A stretch of 64,000 nt of DNA from Novosphingobium clariflavum (GTDB lineage: Bacteria > Pseudomonadota > Alphaproteobacteria > Sphingomonadales > Sphingomonadaceae). Location: assembly GCF_026420865.1 (NCBI RefSeq), contig NZ_JAPCWC010000009.1, forward strand, positions 62,001-126,000, written 5' to 3'. Position numbers and translations under genes: made by a program. Below are positions 52,271-61,010 of this stretch, in pieces. The number at the start of each line of letters is the position of its first letter. Positions within the stretch are counted from its first letter, which is position 1. Under the pieces are notes generated by a model. That model did no database searches, was not told where the DNA came from, and saw only the letters and a program-made list of their open reading frames with translations.

Positions 52271-52322
52271 GAAGGCCCGTCCGCACCCCGCCCGCAAGGG
52301 CGATGGGCGCGGACGGGCCTTC
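52271..52322 (+). terminator. Terminator hairpin of secB
   Basis: Perfect 14-bp stem GAAGGCCCGTCCGC / GCGGACGGGCCTTC with a 24-nt loop, 25 bp after the secB stop. Confidence 0.8.
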
Positions 52323-52363
52323 TGCGTTCCAGACCCGAGATCTTTCGAAGGACCCCGAGGGGC

Positions 52364-53935
52364 ATGAATCTTACCAAGGCGCTTGCCAGTGTCGGCGGAC
52401 TTACGCTCGCCAGCCGCATTCTCGGGCTCGTTCGCGACAGCCTGTTCGCGCGCTTCGTCGGCGCCGGTTTCGCCTCCGACGCCTTCCTGATCGCCTTCCG
52501 GCTGCCCAACCTGTTCCGCGCGCTTTTCGCGGAAGGCGCCTTCGCATCGGCCTTCATCCCGATGTTCAACCAGAAGGTGGCCGACAAGGACGGGCCCGGG
52601 CTTTCGGCCGGCATCACCTTTGCCGAGCAGGCGCTGTCGGTGCTGCTGCCGATCCTCCTCGCGATGACGGTGATCCTCGAGGTCTTCGCCTGGCCGGTGA
52701 CGTTCCTGCTTTCGGGCAAGTTCAACGGCGTCAGCCACGACCAGTTCGCCTACGCGGTCATGCTCAGCCGCATCACCGTGCCCTATCTCGCGTTCATCAG
52801 CCTCGTCTCGCTGCTGGGTGGGATCCTCAATTCGCTGAACAAGTTCTGGGTCAATGCCGCCGCGCCGATCCTGCTCAACGTGACGCAGATCGTGGCGATC
52901 CTCGGCTTCCACTCGGCCGACGCGCTGGTGACGGCGCGCAACCAGGCCATCGCGGTCTCGGTCTCGGGCGCGCTCCAGCTGCTCTGGCTGATGTGGGCCT
53001 GCCGCGCCAACAAGGTGTCGATGCGCCTCCGGCTGCCGGTTTGGAACGCCGACGTGAAACAGCTGATGAAGCTGATCCTGCCCGCCGCCGCCGGCGCCGG
53101 CGCGGTGCAGATCAACCTCGTCATCTCCACCGCGCTGGCCGCCTCGCTGCTGGCCCACGGCTCGGTGACCTACATCTACATGGCCGACCGGCTGAACCAG
53201 CTGCCGCTCGGCCTGATCGGCATCGGCCTTGGCACCGTGCTGCTGCCCACCATCTCGCGCCAGCTCGGCGGCGGCGAGGACGCGGCCGCGATGGACACCC
53301 AGAACCGCGGCATGGAACTGGCCCTGCTGCTCACCCTGCCCGCCTCGGTGGCGCTGATCGTCTGCGGCCAGCCGATCGCCGCGGCGCTGTTCGGCTACGG
53401 CAAGTTCGACGCGGGCGACGTCGCCCGCACCGCCGAGGCGCTCGCCGCCTTCTCGCTGGGCCTGCCCAGCTACATCCTCGTCAAAGTGCTGACGCCGGGC
53501 TTCTACGCCCGCCAGGACACCCGCACCCCGGTGCGCTACGCGATGATCTCGATGGCGGTGAACCTCGCTTTCAATCTCGCGCTGATCGTGCCGCTGCAGC
53601 ACATGGGGCCGCCGCTGGCGACCGCCATCGCCTCCACCGTCAATGTCGCCATGCTCTACTGGACGCTGGTCAGGCGCGGCCATTTCCAGGTCGATGCCCG
53701 CCTGAAGCGCCGCGCCCCGCGCCTGGCCCTGGCGGCCGTTGCCATGGGGGTGGTGCTGTGGTTCGGGCAGGACCTGCTGACGCCCTATCTCCACGGCACC
53801 TGGCTGGTGCGCGGCCTCGCACTGGCGGCGCTGGTTTCGGCGGGCGGTCTGGTCTACGCGCTGGCGACGCTGGTAACCGGCGCCTTCACCCGCGCCGACC
53901 TTGCCCTGCTGCGCCGCCGCCGCACCGCGTCCTGA
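52364..53935 (+). CDS. murJ: Lipid II flippase MurJ
   Basis: A 523-residue MviN/MATE-like flippase with about 14 membrane helices. It starts MNLTKALASVGGLTLASRILGLVRDSLFARFVGAGFASDAFLIAFRLPNLFRALFAEGAFASAFIPMF, the MurJ N-terminal signature, with the key Arg residues in RLPNLFR and RDSLFARF. Further blocks are ISLVSLLGGILNSLNKFW, MADRLNQLPLGLIGIGLGTVLLPTISRQ and VLTPGFYARQDTRTPVRYAMISMAVNLAFN. It moves lipid II across the inner membrane for wall growth. Confidence 0.96.
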   Translation: MNLTKALASVGGLTLASRILGLVRDSLFARFVGAGFASDAFLIAFRLPNLFRALFAEGAFASAFIPMFNQKVADKDGPGLSAGITFAEQALSVLLPILLAMTVILEVFAWPVTFLLSGKFNGVSHDQFAYAVMLSRITVPYLAFISLVSLLGGILNSLNKFWVNAAAPILLNVTQIVAILGFHSADALVTARNQAIAVSVSGALQLLWLMWACRANKVSMRLRLPVWNADVKQLMKLILPAAAGAGAVQINLVISTALAASLLAHGSVTYIYMADRLNQLPLGLIGIGLGTVLLPTISRQLGGGEDAAAMDTQNRGMELALLLTLPASVALIVCGQPIAAALFGYGKFDAGDVARTAEALAAFSLGLPSYILVKVLTPGFYARQDTRTPVRYAMISMAVNLAFNLALIVPLQHMGPPLATAIASTVNVAMLYWTLVRRGHFQVDARLKRRAPRLALAAVAMGVVLWFGQDLLTPYLHGTWLVRGLALAALVSAGGLVYALATLVTGAFTRADLALLRRRRTAS

Positions 53936-54136
53936 GGCTTCCATCCATGCCGGTTTGTGCTATGAGCCACGCCCATGCAGAGTCTTTCGCATCCGAAGTC
54001 TGCCTTGACCCGTCGCCTTTCATGGCGATGGCGGAGCGTCGCGCGCGCAGCGCGCTGACCCTGTCTGCATGCGCGCCCTCACCGGCGCACCCACTCTCTA
54101 CGACCGACCACCCATAAACTCGCGAAGGACGCGTCC

Positions 54137-55156
54137 ATGCGTATCGTCTCCGGCATTCAGCCCACCGGCAACCTGCACCTCGGCAACTACCTGGGCGCCA
54201 TCCGCAACTGGGTCTCGATGCAGGACGACGCCACCGCCAACGGCGGCGAGTGCCTCTACTTCCTCGCCGATCTCCACGCGATCTCGATGCCGCACACCCC
54301 GGCGGACCTTTCCGCCAACACCCGCGAGATGGTCGCCGCCCTCGTCGCCTGCGGCATCGATCCCGACCGCTCGGTGCTGTTCAACCAGGCCCAGGTGCCC
54401 CAGCACGCCGAGATGCAGTGGCTGCTCAACGGCACCGCCCGCATGGGCTGGCTGAACCGCATGACGCAGTGGAAGGACAAGGCCGGCAAGAACCGCGAGG
54501 GCCAGTCGGTCGCGCTGTTCACCTACCCGGTGCTCCAGGCCGCCGACGTGCTGATCTACCAGGCCACCCACGTTCCGGTGGGCGAGGACCAGAAGCAGCA
54601 CCTCGAACTCGCGCGCGACATCGCCCAGAAGTTCAACAACGACTTCTGCAGTGAAGACGCGCCGCTGTTCACGCTGCCCGCGCCGTTCATCCCGCCCGAA
54701 GCCGCGCGCATCATGAGCCTGCGCGACGGGTCGTCGAAGATGAGCAAGTCCGATCCCTCGGACATGAGCCGCATCAACATGACCGACGATGCCGACACCA
54801 TCATGCAGAAGGTGAAGAAGGCCAAGACCGACCCCGAACCGCTGCCTTCGGACAAGGACGGCCTCGAAGGCCGCGCGGAAGCCAGGAACCTGGTCTCGAT
54901 CTACGCAGTCATGGCCGGCACCAGCGTCGAGGACGTACTCGCGCAGTTCGGCGGCCAGGGCTTCGGCAGCTTCAAGCCGGCGCTGGGCGACCTGCTGGTC
55001 GAGAAGCTCTCGCCGATCAACGCCCGCTTCGTCGAACTGCGGCAGGACCGCGCGGCGCTGGACGCGATCCTGAAGAAGGGCGCCGAAAAGGCCCGCGCGC
55101 TGGCGATCCCGACGCTCGAGAAGACGTACGAAGCCCTCGGCCTCGTGCGCGGCTGA
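54137..55156 (+). CDS. trpS: Tryptophanyl-tRNA synthetase
   Basis: A 339-residue class Ic aminoacyl-tRNA synthetase. The HIGH-like motif is [25 protein letters not shown]-type motif [18 protein letters not shown], and the Trp-binding/ATP region [31 protein letters not shown] with [40 protein letters not shown] is complete. It follows murJ after 201 bp in which I see no gene. Confidence 0.97.
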   Translation: MRIVSGIQPTGNLHLGNYLGAIRNWVSMQDDATANGGECLYFLADLHAISMPHTPADLSANTREMVAALVACGIDPDRSVLFNQAQVPQHAEMQWLLNGTARMGWLNRMTQWKDKAGKNREGQSVALFTYPVLQAADVLIYQATHVPVGEDQKQHLELARDIAQKFNNDFCSEDAPLFTLPAPFIPPEAARIMSLRDGSSKMSKSDPSDMSRINMTDDADTIMQKVKKAKTDPEPLPSDKDGLEGRAEARNLVSIYAVMAGTSVEDVLAQFGGQGFGSFKPALGDLLVEKLSPINARFVELRQDRAALDAILKKGAEKARALAIPTLEKTYEALGLVRG

Positions 55157-55202
55157 TGCCGGAACGGCGCGGCGCGGGTTCGCGCCGCCTCGCCCTCAGC
55201 CT

Positions 55203-55489
55203 AGGCCGTAAACTCATAAGCGGCACCATCGAGGCGCCCAAATGGCGAACAGATCGGGCCGAAGCGGCCGCCGGGCGGGCTGGTTGCCCGTCCAAGGGCG
55301 GTTCGGTTCGAGATGGAAGCCATTTGGACGCCCCTGCGGGGTTTACCTTGCGGTGAGCTTCGCTTGCCCAAAATGGTCCATCGCTGCGTCAGGAAGTCTG
55401 GAAATATCGACATATTCCGTCGCCTTCCTTCCTCACGCTGAACCATTTTGCCTCAAACCTCGATGGTGCCGTTCATGAGTTTACGGCCT
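55203..55489. mobile_element. MITE-like element with long terminal inverted repeats
   Basis: The left end AGGCCGTAAACTCATAAGCG, continued by GCACCATCGAGG, matches the reverse complement of the right end AGGCCGTAAACTCATGAACG/GCACCATCGAGG over about 32 bp with two differences. The likeness extends inward through CAAATGG/CAAAATGG. The 287-bp element has no transposase frame. Inner inverted pairs (GCCCAAATGG.. / ..GCCATTTGGAC; CAAAATGGT / AACCATTTTG) are present. The right end forms the 3' codons of the MOSC gene. The ends look like those of an insertion sequence; the parent is not in the window. Confidence 0.7.
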
Positions 55490-56163
55490 GGCATCTCCAG
55501 CAGCTTCGCGCGCCGCAGCTGCCAAGGCGCCGCGAGTTCGGACACCTCTCCCAGCGCTTCCAGCCCCGCACGGTCCTGCTTGTACTCGCCCGCGATCAGC
55601 AGGCCGAAGACCCGCCGCACGCTCCAGTCCGGCCAGGGCCGCGCGGCAAGGGCCATGGTATCCCCGGCGGTCACCTCGCCTTCCTCGATCACCCGGTAGT
55701 ACCAGCCCGCCCGGCGCGAACGCACCACGCCCGCATTGATCGGCACGCCGCCGAAGCGGTGATCGAGCTTCCAGCATGGCTGGCGCCCCTGGCTCACTTC
55801 CACCAGCGCCGTGCCCAGCCGCCAGCGGTCGCCGATGCAGACCGCCTCCTCGGTCAGCCCCTCGGTCGCGATGTTCTCCCCGAAGGCGCCGTAGTCCGCG
55901 AGCAGGGGGTGGTCGCCCAGCTGTTCACGCCAGAAGGCATAGTGGTCGTGCGGATAGTGGTGGATCGCCTTATCCGGGCCGCCGTGGACCGAGAGATCGG
56001 CCTGGGCATCACCTTCCAGCCCCAACAGATGGACCCGCACCGCCCCCGCCACCGGCTGCTTGGCGATGGCGCTGGGTTCCTCCGGCCCGCGAAACGGGCG
56101 CACCTGCCCGCACTGGAGCGAGCGAATCGCCACGCGGTCGACGATCGGGGGGCTGGTGGACAT
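55453..56163 (-). CDS. MOSC-domain protein, YiiM-like
   Basis: A 236-residue protein: GAVRVHLLGLEGDAQADLSVHGGPDKAIHHYPHDHYAFWREQLG, GAFGENIATEGLTEEAVCIGDRWRLGTALVEVSQGRQPCWKLDHRFG with the conserved MOSC cysteine, and the YiiM-type C-terminal helices VRRVFGLLIAGEYKQDRAGLEALGEVSELAAPWQLRRAKLLE. YiiM reduces N-hydroxylated bases using a molybdenum cofactor. The last residues, PGRKLMNGTIEV, are encoded by the end of the inverted-repeat element 55203-55489 and are probably a recent replacement of the native C-terminus. Confidence 0.9.
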   Translation of the reverse strand: MSTSPPIVDRVAIRSLQCGQVRPFRGPEEPSAIAKQPVAGAVRVHLLGLEGDAQADLSVHGGPDKAIHHYPHDHYAFWREQLGDHPLLADYGAFGENIATEGLTEEAVCIGDRWRLGTALVEVSQGRQPCWKLDHRFGGVPINAGVVRSRRAGWYYRVIEEGEVTAGDTMALAARPWPDWSVRRVFGLLIAGEYKQDRAGLEALGEVSELAAPWQLRRAKLLEMPGRKLMNGTIEV

Positions 56164-56354
56164 GACATCGCGCTCCTACATGGGGTCGGTGTTCCGGGGC
56201 CATGAGCGGCGGATGAACGGGGCCACGATCCATCACAGTTGTGCCACTATTCAACCGCTATTCAGGGCATTGATAATAAGGCAGAGTCGCAAGGAATCAC
56301 AGGCCGCGCTTGGGAAGGGCGTTTCGGGCCTGTCGGGTTCATGGAGTAAGACCA

Positions 56355-57053
56355 ATGACAGACAATTCCGGAACGGATTTCGGCCCCGGAACGCATTTCG
56401 GCAAGCTGAGGATCGCGGCAGTCGCCGTCCTGCTCATGGCGCTTGCTGCATGCGCCACCCCGTTCAAGGCCGACGTATCGCGCTTCCAGTCGCAGTTGCC
56501 GGCCCCGCAGGGCCAGAGCTTTGCCGTCGTCGCCGACGATCCGAAGCTGGCCGGCGGCCTCGAATTCGCGACTTATGCCGCGCTGGTGCGCGACCGCGTG
56601 GCCAAGCTCGGCTACACCCCGGTCGACGATCCCGCCAAGGCCACGCTGATCGTGCGCTTCGACTACGGCGTCGACAATGGCCGCGAACGCGTGCGCTCCT
56701 CGCCCGGCATGGGCGGCATGTGGGGCCCGTGGTACGGCGGCGGCTTCTATGGTCGCGGTTATTACGGCCGCGGCTTCTACGGCGCGCGCTGGGGCGGCCC
56801 CTGGTCCTATGGCTGGTATGATCCCTTCTTCGACGGTGGTGTCGACAGCTACACCGTGTTCACCAGCGGCATCTCGCTGAAGATCGACCGCGCGGCCGAC
56901 AACCAGCGCCTGTTCGAAGGCAAGGCCGAAGCGGTCTCGACCTCGAACCGCCTGCAGTACCTCGTGCCGAACCTGGTCGAGGCGATGTTCACCGACTTCC
57001 CGGGCAACTCGGGCGAGACGCTGCGCATCTCGGTGGCGCCGGAAAAGAAGTGA
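56355..57053 (+). CDS. DUF4136 lipoprotein
   Basis: A 232-residue protein. Signal peptide LRIAAVAVLLMALAAC-A with lipobox LAAC. The mature domain has FKADVSRFQSQLPAPQGQSFAVVADDPKLAGGLEFATYAALVRDRVAKLGYTPVDDPAKATLIVRFDYGVD, the DUF4136 start, and a final FEGKAEAVSTSNRLQYLVPNLVEAMFTDFPGNSGETLRISV. Between them lies an insert very rich in Gly, Tyr, Trp and Arg (GGFYGRGYYGRGFYGARWGGPWSYGWYDPFF). Function unknown; outer-membrane location likely. Start at 56355. Confidence 0.85.
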   Translation: MTDNSGTDFGPGTHFGKLRIAAVAVLLMALAACATPFKADVSRFQSQLPAPQGQSFAVVADDPKLAGGLEFATYAALVRDRVAKLGYTPVDDPAKATLIVRFDYGVDNGRERVRSSPGMGGMWGPWYGGGFYGRGYYGRGFYGARWGGPWSYGWYDPFFDGGVDSYTVFTSGISLKIDRAADNQRLFEGKAEAVSTSNRLQYLVPNLVEAMFTDFPGNSGETLRISVAPEKK

Positions 57054-57183
57054 CCTGACGGATCTGCGCGCTCCGCTGCAAGGCGGGGGCCAGCAGGAGA
57101 CGGGCTCGCCGGGCAACCGGCGGGCCCGTCTTGCGCTATATGGGGTATCTCCGCAGGAGCGCCGCCGTTATAGCCCGGAACCA

Positions 57184-57363
57184 ATGAACACCTTCATGGC
57201 CATCATGTCGCAGCTCTTCTGGGGGGTGACCATCGGAGCGCTGACATCGGCCTTCTCGTTCCTTGCCAAAGGCCTGGCTGCGATCTTCGGGCTGGGCGCG
57301 GTGGGCTGGTACGGGTTCAGGCGACACCGCGAGAAGCGCTCGCGAATCGACCGCAAGGATTGA
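57184..57363 (+). CDS. 59-residue membrane micro-protein
   Basis: Reads MNTFMAIMSQLFWGVTIG then ALTSAFSFLAKGLAAIFGLGAVGWYGFRRHREKRSRIDRKD: one or two hydrophobic helices followed by a strongly basic tail, a typical inner-membrane topology. No good ribosome binding site is seen (CCCGGAACCA before the ATG). Codon use is like its neighbours. It could be real because of the clean membrane-protein pattern, but is short and unassigned. Confidence 0.4.
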   Translation: MNTFMAIMSQLFWGVTIGALTSAFSFLAKGLAAIFGLGAVGWYGFRRHREKRSRIDRKD

Positions 57364-57456
57364 GCCGGCGCGGAGCGCGACCGTCAAATTCTCGCAAGCG
57401 ACTGATATTTCATCGCATCACCTTGAAAACACGCCCCGCTGTCCAGAGATGGGAGC

Positions 57457-57636
57457 ATGCCTCTCGATCATGTTGCCGATGCCATCAGTCTTGCCGCCGA
57501 TGCCGTCGACGCCATCGACACGGCGGACAGCGTTCACCGCAAATGGGGCTGCAACGGCTGTCTCGTCGCGCTCCTGCTGCTGGCTGCCGCCCTCGTGCTG
57601 ATCCTGTGGTGGTCCGGCGCCCTTTCAGGCGCCTGA
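57457..57636 (+). CDS. 59-residue single-pass membrane protein
   Basis: Reads MPLDHVADAISLAADAVDAI, DTADSVHRKWGCNGC, then LVALLLLAAALVLILWWSGALSGA. An acidic amphipathic start, a CNGC pair right at the membrane border and one C-terminal hydrophobic helix. GGGAG lies right before the ATG at 57457 (GATGGGAGC-ATG). The gene ends 11 bp from the convergent dut gene. Tail-anchor-like topology with two cysteines; function unknown. Confidence 0.55.
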   Translation: MPLDHVADAISLAADAVDAIDTADSVHRKWGCNGCLVALLLLAAALVLILWWSGALSGA

Positions 57637-57647
57637 CCCGAAAACAG

Positions 57648-58121
57648 TCAGTTCCCCAGCGCGACCACGCCGCCGGTCGAACCGAACCCGCCTTCGCCGC
57701 GCAGCGTCTCGTCAAGCTCCTCGACCTGCAGCCACGAGGCGCGGGTGACGGGGGCGAGGACAAGCTGCGCCACGCGGTCGCCGCGGCGGATCTCGAAAGG
57801 CTCGGCCCCGTGGTTGATGAGGATGACCTTCAGTTCACCGCGATAGTCGGAATCGATGGTGCCGGGCGCATTGGGCACCGAAATGCCGTGCTTGAGCGCC
57901 AGGCCCGAGCGCGGGCGCACCTGGATCTCGAAGCCTGCCGGGATCGCCATGGCAAGGCCGGTGGCCACCGCATGGCGGCCGCCGGGGGCCAGCGTCACGT
58001 CCTCGGCCGAGACCGCATCCATGCCCGCCGCGCCGTCGGTGGCGTAAGCCGGCAGCGGCAGGCCTTCACCGTGGGGAAGGATCTTGACGGCAACCGGGAT
58101 TTCAGTGGCGGGGGAGTGCAT
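57648..58121 (-). CDS. dut: Deoxyuridine triphosphatase Dut
   Basis: A 157-residue trimeric dUTPase with five motifs in order: [73 protein letters not shown] and the C-terminal flexible motif [10 protein letters not shown]. It hydrolyses dUTP to dUMP, keeping uracil out of DNA. The start overlaps the coaBC stop by 20 bp, a pairing (coaBC-dut) common in proteobacteria. Confidence 0.97.
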   Translation of the reverse strand: MHSPATEIPVAVKILPHGEGLPLPAYATDGAAGMDAVSAEDVTLAPGGRHAVATGLAMAIPAGFEIQVRPRSGLALKHGISVPNAPGTIDSDYRGELKVILINHGAEPFEIRRGDRVAQLVLAPVTRASWLQVEELDETLRGEGGFGSTGGVVALGN

Positions 58122-59763
58122 CTGCGAACCTTTCGACGAGGAGGCGCGCGACCTCCTCCTTGGGCATTTCGGGAAGAGAAATCACATCGTCGCCGCGCAC
58201 GATATGAACGGCATTGACGTCACCGCCCATGACATCGCCGGAAACGTCGTTGGCAATGATCCAGTCCGCGCCCTTGCGCTTGCGCTTTTCCTTGGCGTAG
58301 CGGATCACGTCCTCGGTCTCGGCGGCAAAGCCGATCAGCAGCGGCGGCCGGTCGGGCCGCGCGGCAACGCTGGCGAGAATGTCGGGATTTTCGGTCAGCA
58401 GCAGCGCCGGCGGAGCCGAGCCGCGCTTCTTGAGCTTGTCCTTGGCAACGCTGATCGTGCGCCAGTCTGCCACGGCGGCCACCATCACGCCGATATCGGC
58501 GGGCAGCGCCTGCTTCACCGCATCGGCCATCTGCTGCGCGCTTTCGACGTCGACCCGGTCGACCCCCGGCGGGGTCGGCAGATGGACGGGCCCGGCCACC
58601 AGCGTGACCCGCGCACCGGCGGCAGCGGCGGCGGCGGCAATCGCAAAGCCCTGCTTGCCGGAAGAACGGTTGGCGATGTAGCGCACCGGATCGATCGGCT
58701 CCCAGGTCGGGCCTGCGGTCACCAGCACATGGCGGCCCGAGAGCGCGCCGTTGGCCGGCTTCTCGAACGGCGCCGCACCAAACGCCGCGCCGCCGAACGG
58801 CTGCGGCGCCGGAGCCGGAGAGACGGTGTGGTTGATCGCCGCCGGATCGGTCGGCGGCGCAGAGCGCGCGGCGCCCTTGCGCGCGATCAGCAGGCCCGCG
58901 GCCGGATCGGCAATCGCCCCGCCGCCGCCAAGCGGATCGGCAATGGCTCCGTCCTCGGCGGCGAAGCTGATCGCCTTCTTGGCCTTCTGCAGGCCCCGGC
59001 TGATCATCGAACCGCTGAGGCCGCCCAGACCGAAGCTGTCCGACGGTGCTTCCTCGGCGCTCGGCTCGGGTTCGGGCGCGGCGAACTGCGGCTGCCAGGG
59101 GAACGGATCGGCAAGATCGAGGCCGACTTCGGGATAGGCCTCCGACTGCGGCAAAGCGGGCATAGCCCCCGGCAGCGGGGCCACTTCCACCGGCCCCAGC
59201 CCGAGCGCCCAGGCGATGCGCTGCCAGATCGCGATGGGATCGGGCAGGCGGCCGGGGCCGAATTCGCCGCAGGCCATCGTGCCCTCGTCGGGCTCCATCA
59301 CGTCAACGCCTGCCTCGCGCAGGATCTGCACGTTGCGCATGGTCGCCGGGTGCTGCCACATGCGCACGTTCATCGCCGGCACGGCCATGACCGGCTTGTC
59401 GGTGGCCAGCATCATCGTGGTGGCGAGGTCATCGGCAATGCCCGAGGCCATCTTGGCCATGAGGTCCGCCGTCGCCGGGCAGACCACCACCAGGTCAGCC
59501 TCCCGGCTGAGCTGGATATGGCCCATCTCGACCTCGTTCTTGAGGTCCCAGAGCGAGGTGAAGACCGGCCGCTCCGACAGCGCCGCCAGCGCCATCGGGG
59601 TGACGAAGTGCGATCCGCCCTCGGTCAGCACGCAAGTCACCTCGCCGCCTTCCTTGCGGATATGGCGCACGAGTTCGCAGGCCTTGTAGGCAGCGATGCC
59701 GCCGCCGACGACCAGGAGAATACGGGGACCACTCATGGTCCGGGCTTGTGCAACAGCGTTCAT
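58102..59763 (-). CDS. coaBC: Phosphopantothenoylcysteine decarboxylase/synthetase CoaBC with long linker
   Basis: A 553-residue bifunctional coenzyme A enzyme. The CoaC flavodoxin-like domain (residues 10-190) starts [22 protein letters not shown], has [23 protein letters not shown] and the cysteine region [15 protein letters not shown] (Cys165). The CoaB domain (from about 345) starts [32 protein letters not shown]. Between them is a 150-residue Ala/Pro/Gly-rich segment absent from the usual 400-residue protein. Start at 59763 or an ATG 27 bp further in. Confidence 0.94.
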   Translation of the reverse strand: MNAVAQARTMSGPRILLVVGGGIAAYKACELVRHIRKEGGEVTCVLTEGGSHFVTPMALAALSERPVFTSLWDLKNEVEMGHIQLSREADLVVVCPATADLMAKMASGIADDLATTMMLATDKPVMAVPAMNVRMWQHPATMRNVQILREAGVDVMEPDEGTMACGEFGPGRLPDPIAIWQRIAWALGLGPVEVAPLPGAMPALPQSEAYPEVGLDLADPFPWQPQFAAPEPEPSAEEAPSDSFGLGGLSGSMISRGLQKAKKAISFAAEDGAIADPLGGGGAIADPAAGLLIARKGAARSAPPTDPAAINHTVSPAPAPQPFGGAAFGAAPFEKPANGALSGRHVLVTAGPTWEPIDPVRYIANRSSGKQGFAIAAAAAAAGARVTLVAGPVHLPTPPGVDRVDVESAQQMADAVKQALPADIGVMVAAVADWRTISVAKDKLKKRGSAPPALLLTENPDILASVAARPDRPPLLIGFAAETEDVIRYAKEKRKRKGADWIIANDVSGDVMGGDVNAVHIVRGDDVISLPEMPKEEVARLLVERFADALPRH

Positions 59764-59792
59764 GGGCGCGCAATCAGTTTAGACAGGGCAAG

Positions 59793-61010
59793 TCAGGGTT
59801 TCACCGGAGAATTGGGTATCCTCGCGGCAACCACAAGCCCCGAGAGCGCACGCGGCGCAAAGGCGATACCGGCAAAGATCACCGGCGCCAGCATCGCCCC
59901 CCAGTAGAAATTGTCCCAGCGCCCCGCTGCCATGAACAGCACCCCGTAGCCCGCCGCCAGCAGGAAGGCGAAGAGCCCTTCCCTGCGGTTCCACCCCAGC
60001 CAGCCGAACGTCATCAGGATCACCGCCGGGCCCGACAGCCAGTGCGGCAACCAGCGCAAGTTGCTCGACTGGACCACATTGCCCAGCCAGCCGGAGAGGC
60101 CGCGCAGCACCAGCCAGGGCGCGGAGTGCGGATCGCTCGGCAAGACTTGCGACGAGACCAGCGACACGTGCCAGGCGAGCGCGGCAAGGAACACCGCCAC
60201 CAGGGCCGACCATGCCGCCGCCTCGCGCCAGTTGCGCTGCCACAGCGCGGTCACCGTAAGCAGCAGGACAAAGGGCAGCGTATGCTCGCGGATCGCCAGC
60301 GCCAGCGCGGCGGCGGCGAAGGCGCCGTGCCAGCGGCCGCCCTGGCCTCGCGCGCCGATGCGGTGGAGCCCGAAGGCCAGCGCGATCAGCCCGCCCGCCC
60401 AGAGTTCGTGCAGCGGAAAATAATGGCGGTTGAGCCCCAGCGATGCCCCCACGAAGACCAGCGCCGTCGCCATCCGGGCCAGCCGCGGCGAGACTCCCGC
60501 CTCGCGCAGCTTGCGCCACCACGCCGCGATGATGGCCAGCATCAGCGCGATGGCGGCCGCGATCTGCCCCGCCGTGCCGAGCCAGGCATCGAGATAGGCG
60601 AGGGTCGGCAGGCGCACGGCAATGGCCGGGTTCACCGGATAGTCGCGCGCGCGCTGCTCGGGAACGATGAAGTCGTAATAGGCCTCACCTCGGGCGATGC
60701 GGGCGATGGCCGCTTCGTAAAGCGCGATGTCCTCGTCGTAGGGCTTGGCCGCGGCGCCGGGTTTACCGGCTGCCGGGATCGGCCCTTCGACCGGGCCGGA
60801 CCACGGCGAGCGACTGCCCGGCTTGGCGACCGGCACCAGGGCCGAGGCCACCAGGAACGCGGCGAGAAGCGCCAGGACCAGACGCGCGAACCAGACCGGC
60901 CAGGCTGCAAACACCAGCGCAGCGCCCGCCGCAGCAGGCGCGGCGGCCTCCGCAGTGCTGCCGGCCGGCACGCTCAGTGCGCCAGCAGTGTCCAGTACGT
61001 CAACGCCCAT
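59793..61010 (-). CDS. Polytopic inner-membrane protein of unknown function
   Basis: A 405-residue protein with about ten membrane helices (WFARLVLALLAAFLVASALVPV, AGQIAAAIALMLAIIAAWW, ARMATALVFVGASLGL, GAFAAAALALAI, ALVAVFLAALAWHVSLV and others). A periplasmic loop near the N-terminus contains PYDEDIALYEAAIARIARGEAYYDFIVPEQRARDYPVNPAIAVRLPTLAYLDAWLG, typical of glycosyltransferase-like polytopic proteins of the DUF2029/PMT kind, but no catalytic motif is clear. Its start lies inside the 3' end of ubiB (37-bp overlap), so the two are linked. Confidence 0.7.
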   Translation of the reverse strand: MGVDVLDTAGALSVPAGSTAEAAAPAAAGAALVFAAWPVWFARLVLALLAAFLVASALVPVAKPGSRSPWSGPVEGPIPAAGKPGAAAKPYDEDIALYEAAIARIARGEAYYDFIVPEQRARDYPVNPAIAVRLPTLAYLDAWLGTAGQIAAAIALMLAIIAAWWRKLREAGVSPRLARMATALVFVGASLGLNRHYFPLHELWAGGLIALAFGLHRIGARGQGGRWHGAFAAAALALAIREHTLPFVLLLTVTALWQRNWREAAAWSALVAVFLAALAWHVSLVSSQVLPSDPHSAPWLVLRGLSGWLGNVVQSSNLRWLPHWLSGPAVILMTFGWLGWNRREGLFAFLLAAGYGVLFMAAGRWDNFYWGAMLAPVIFAGIAFAPRALSGLVVAARIPNSPVKP

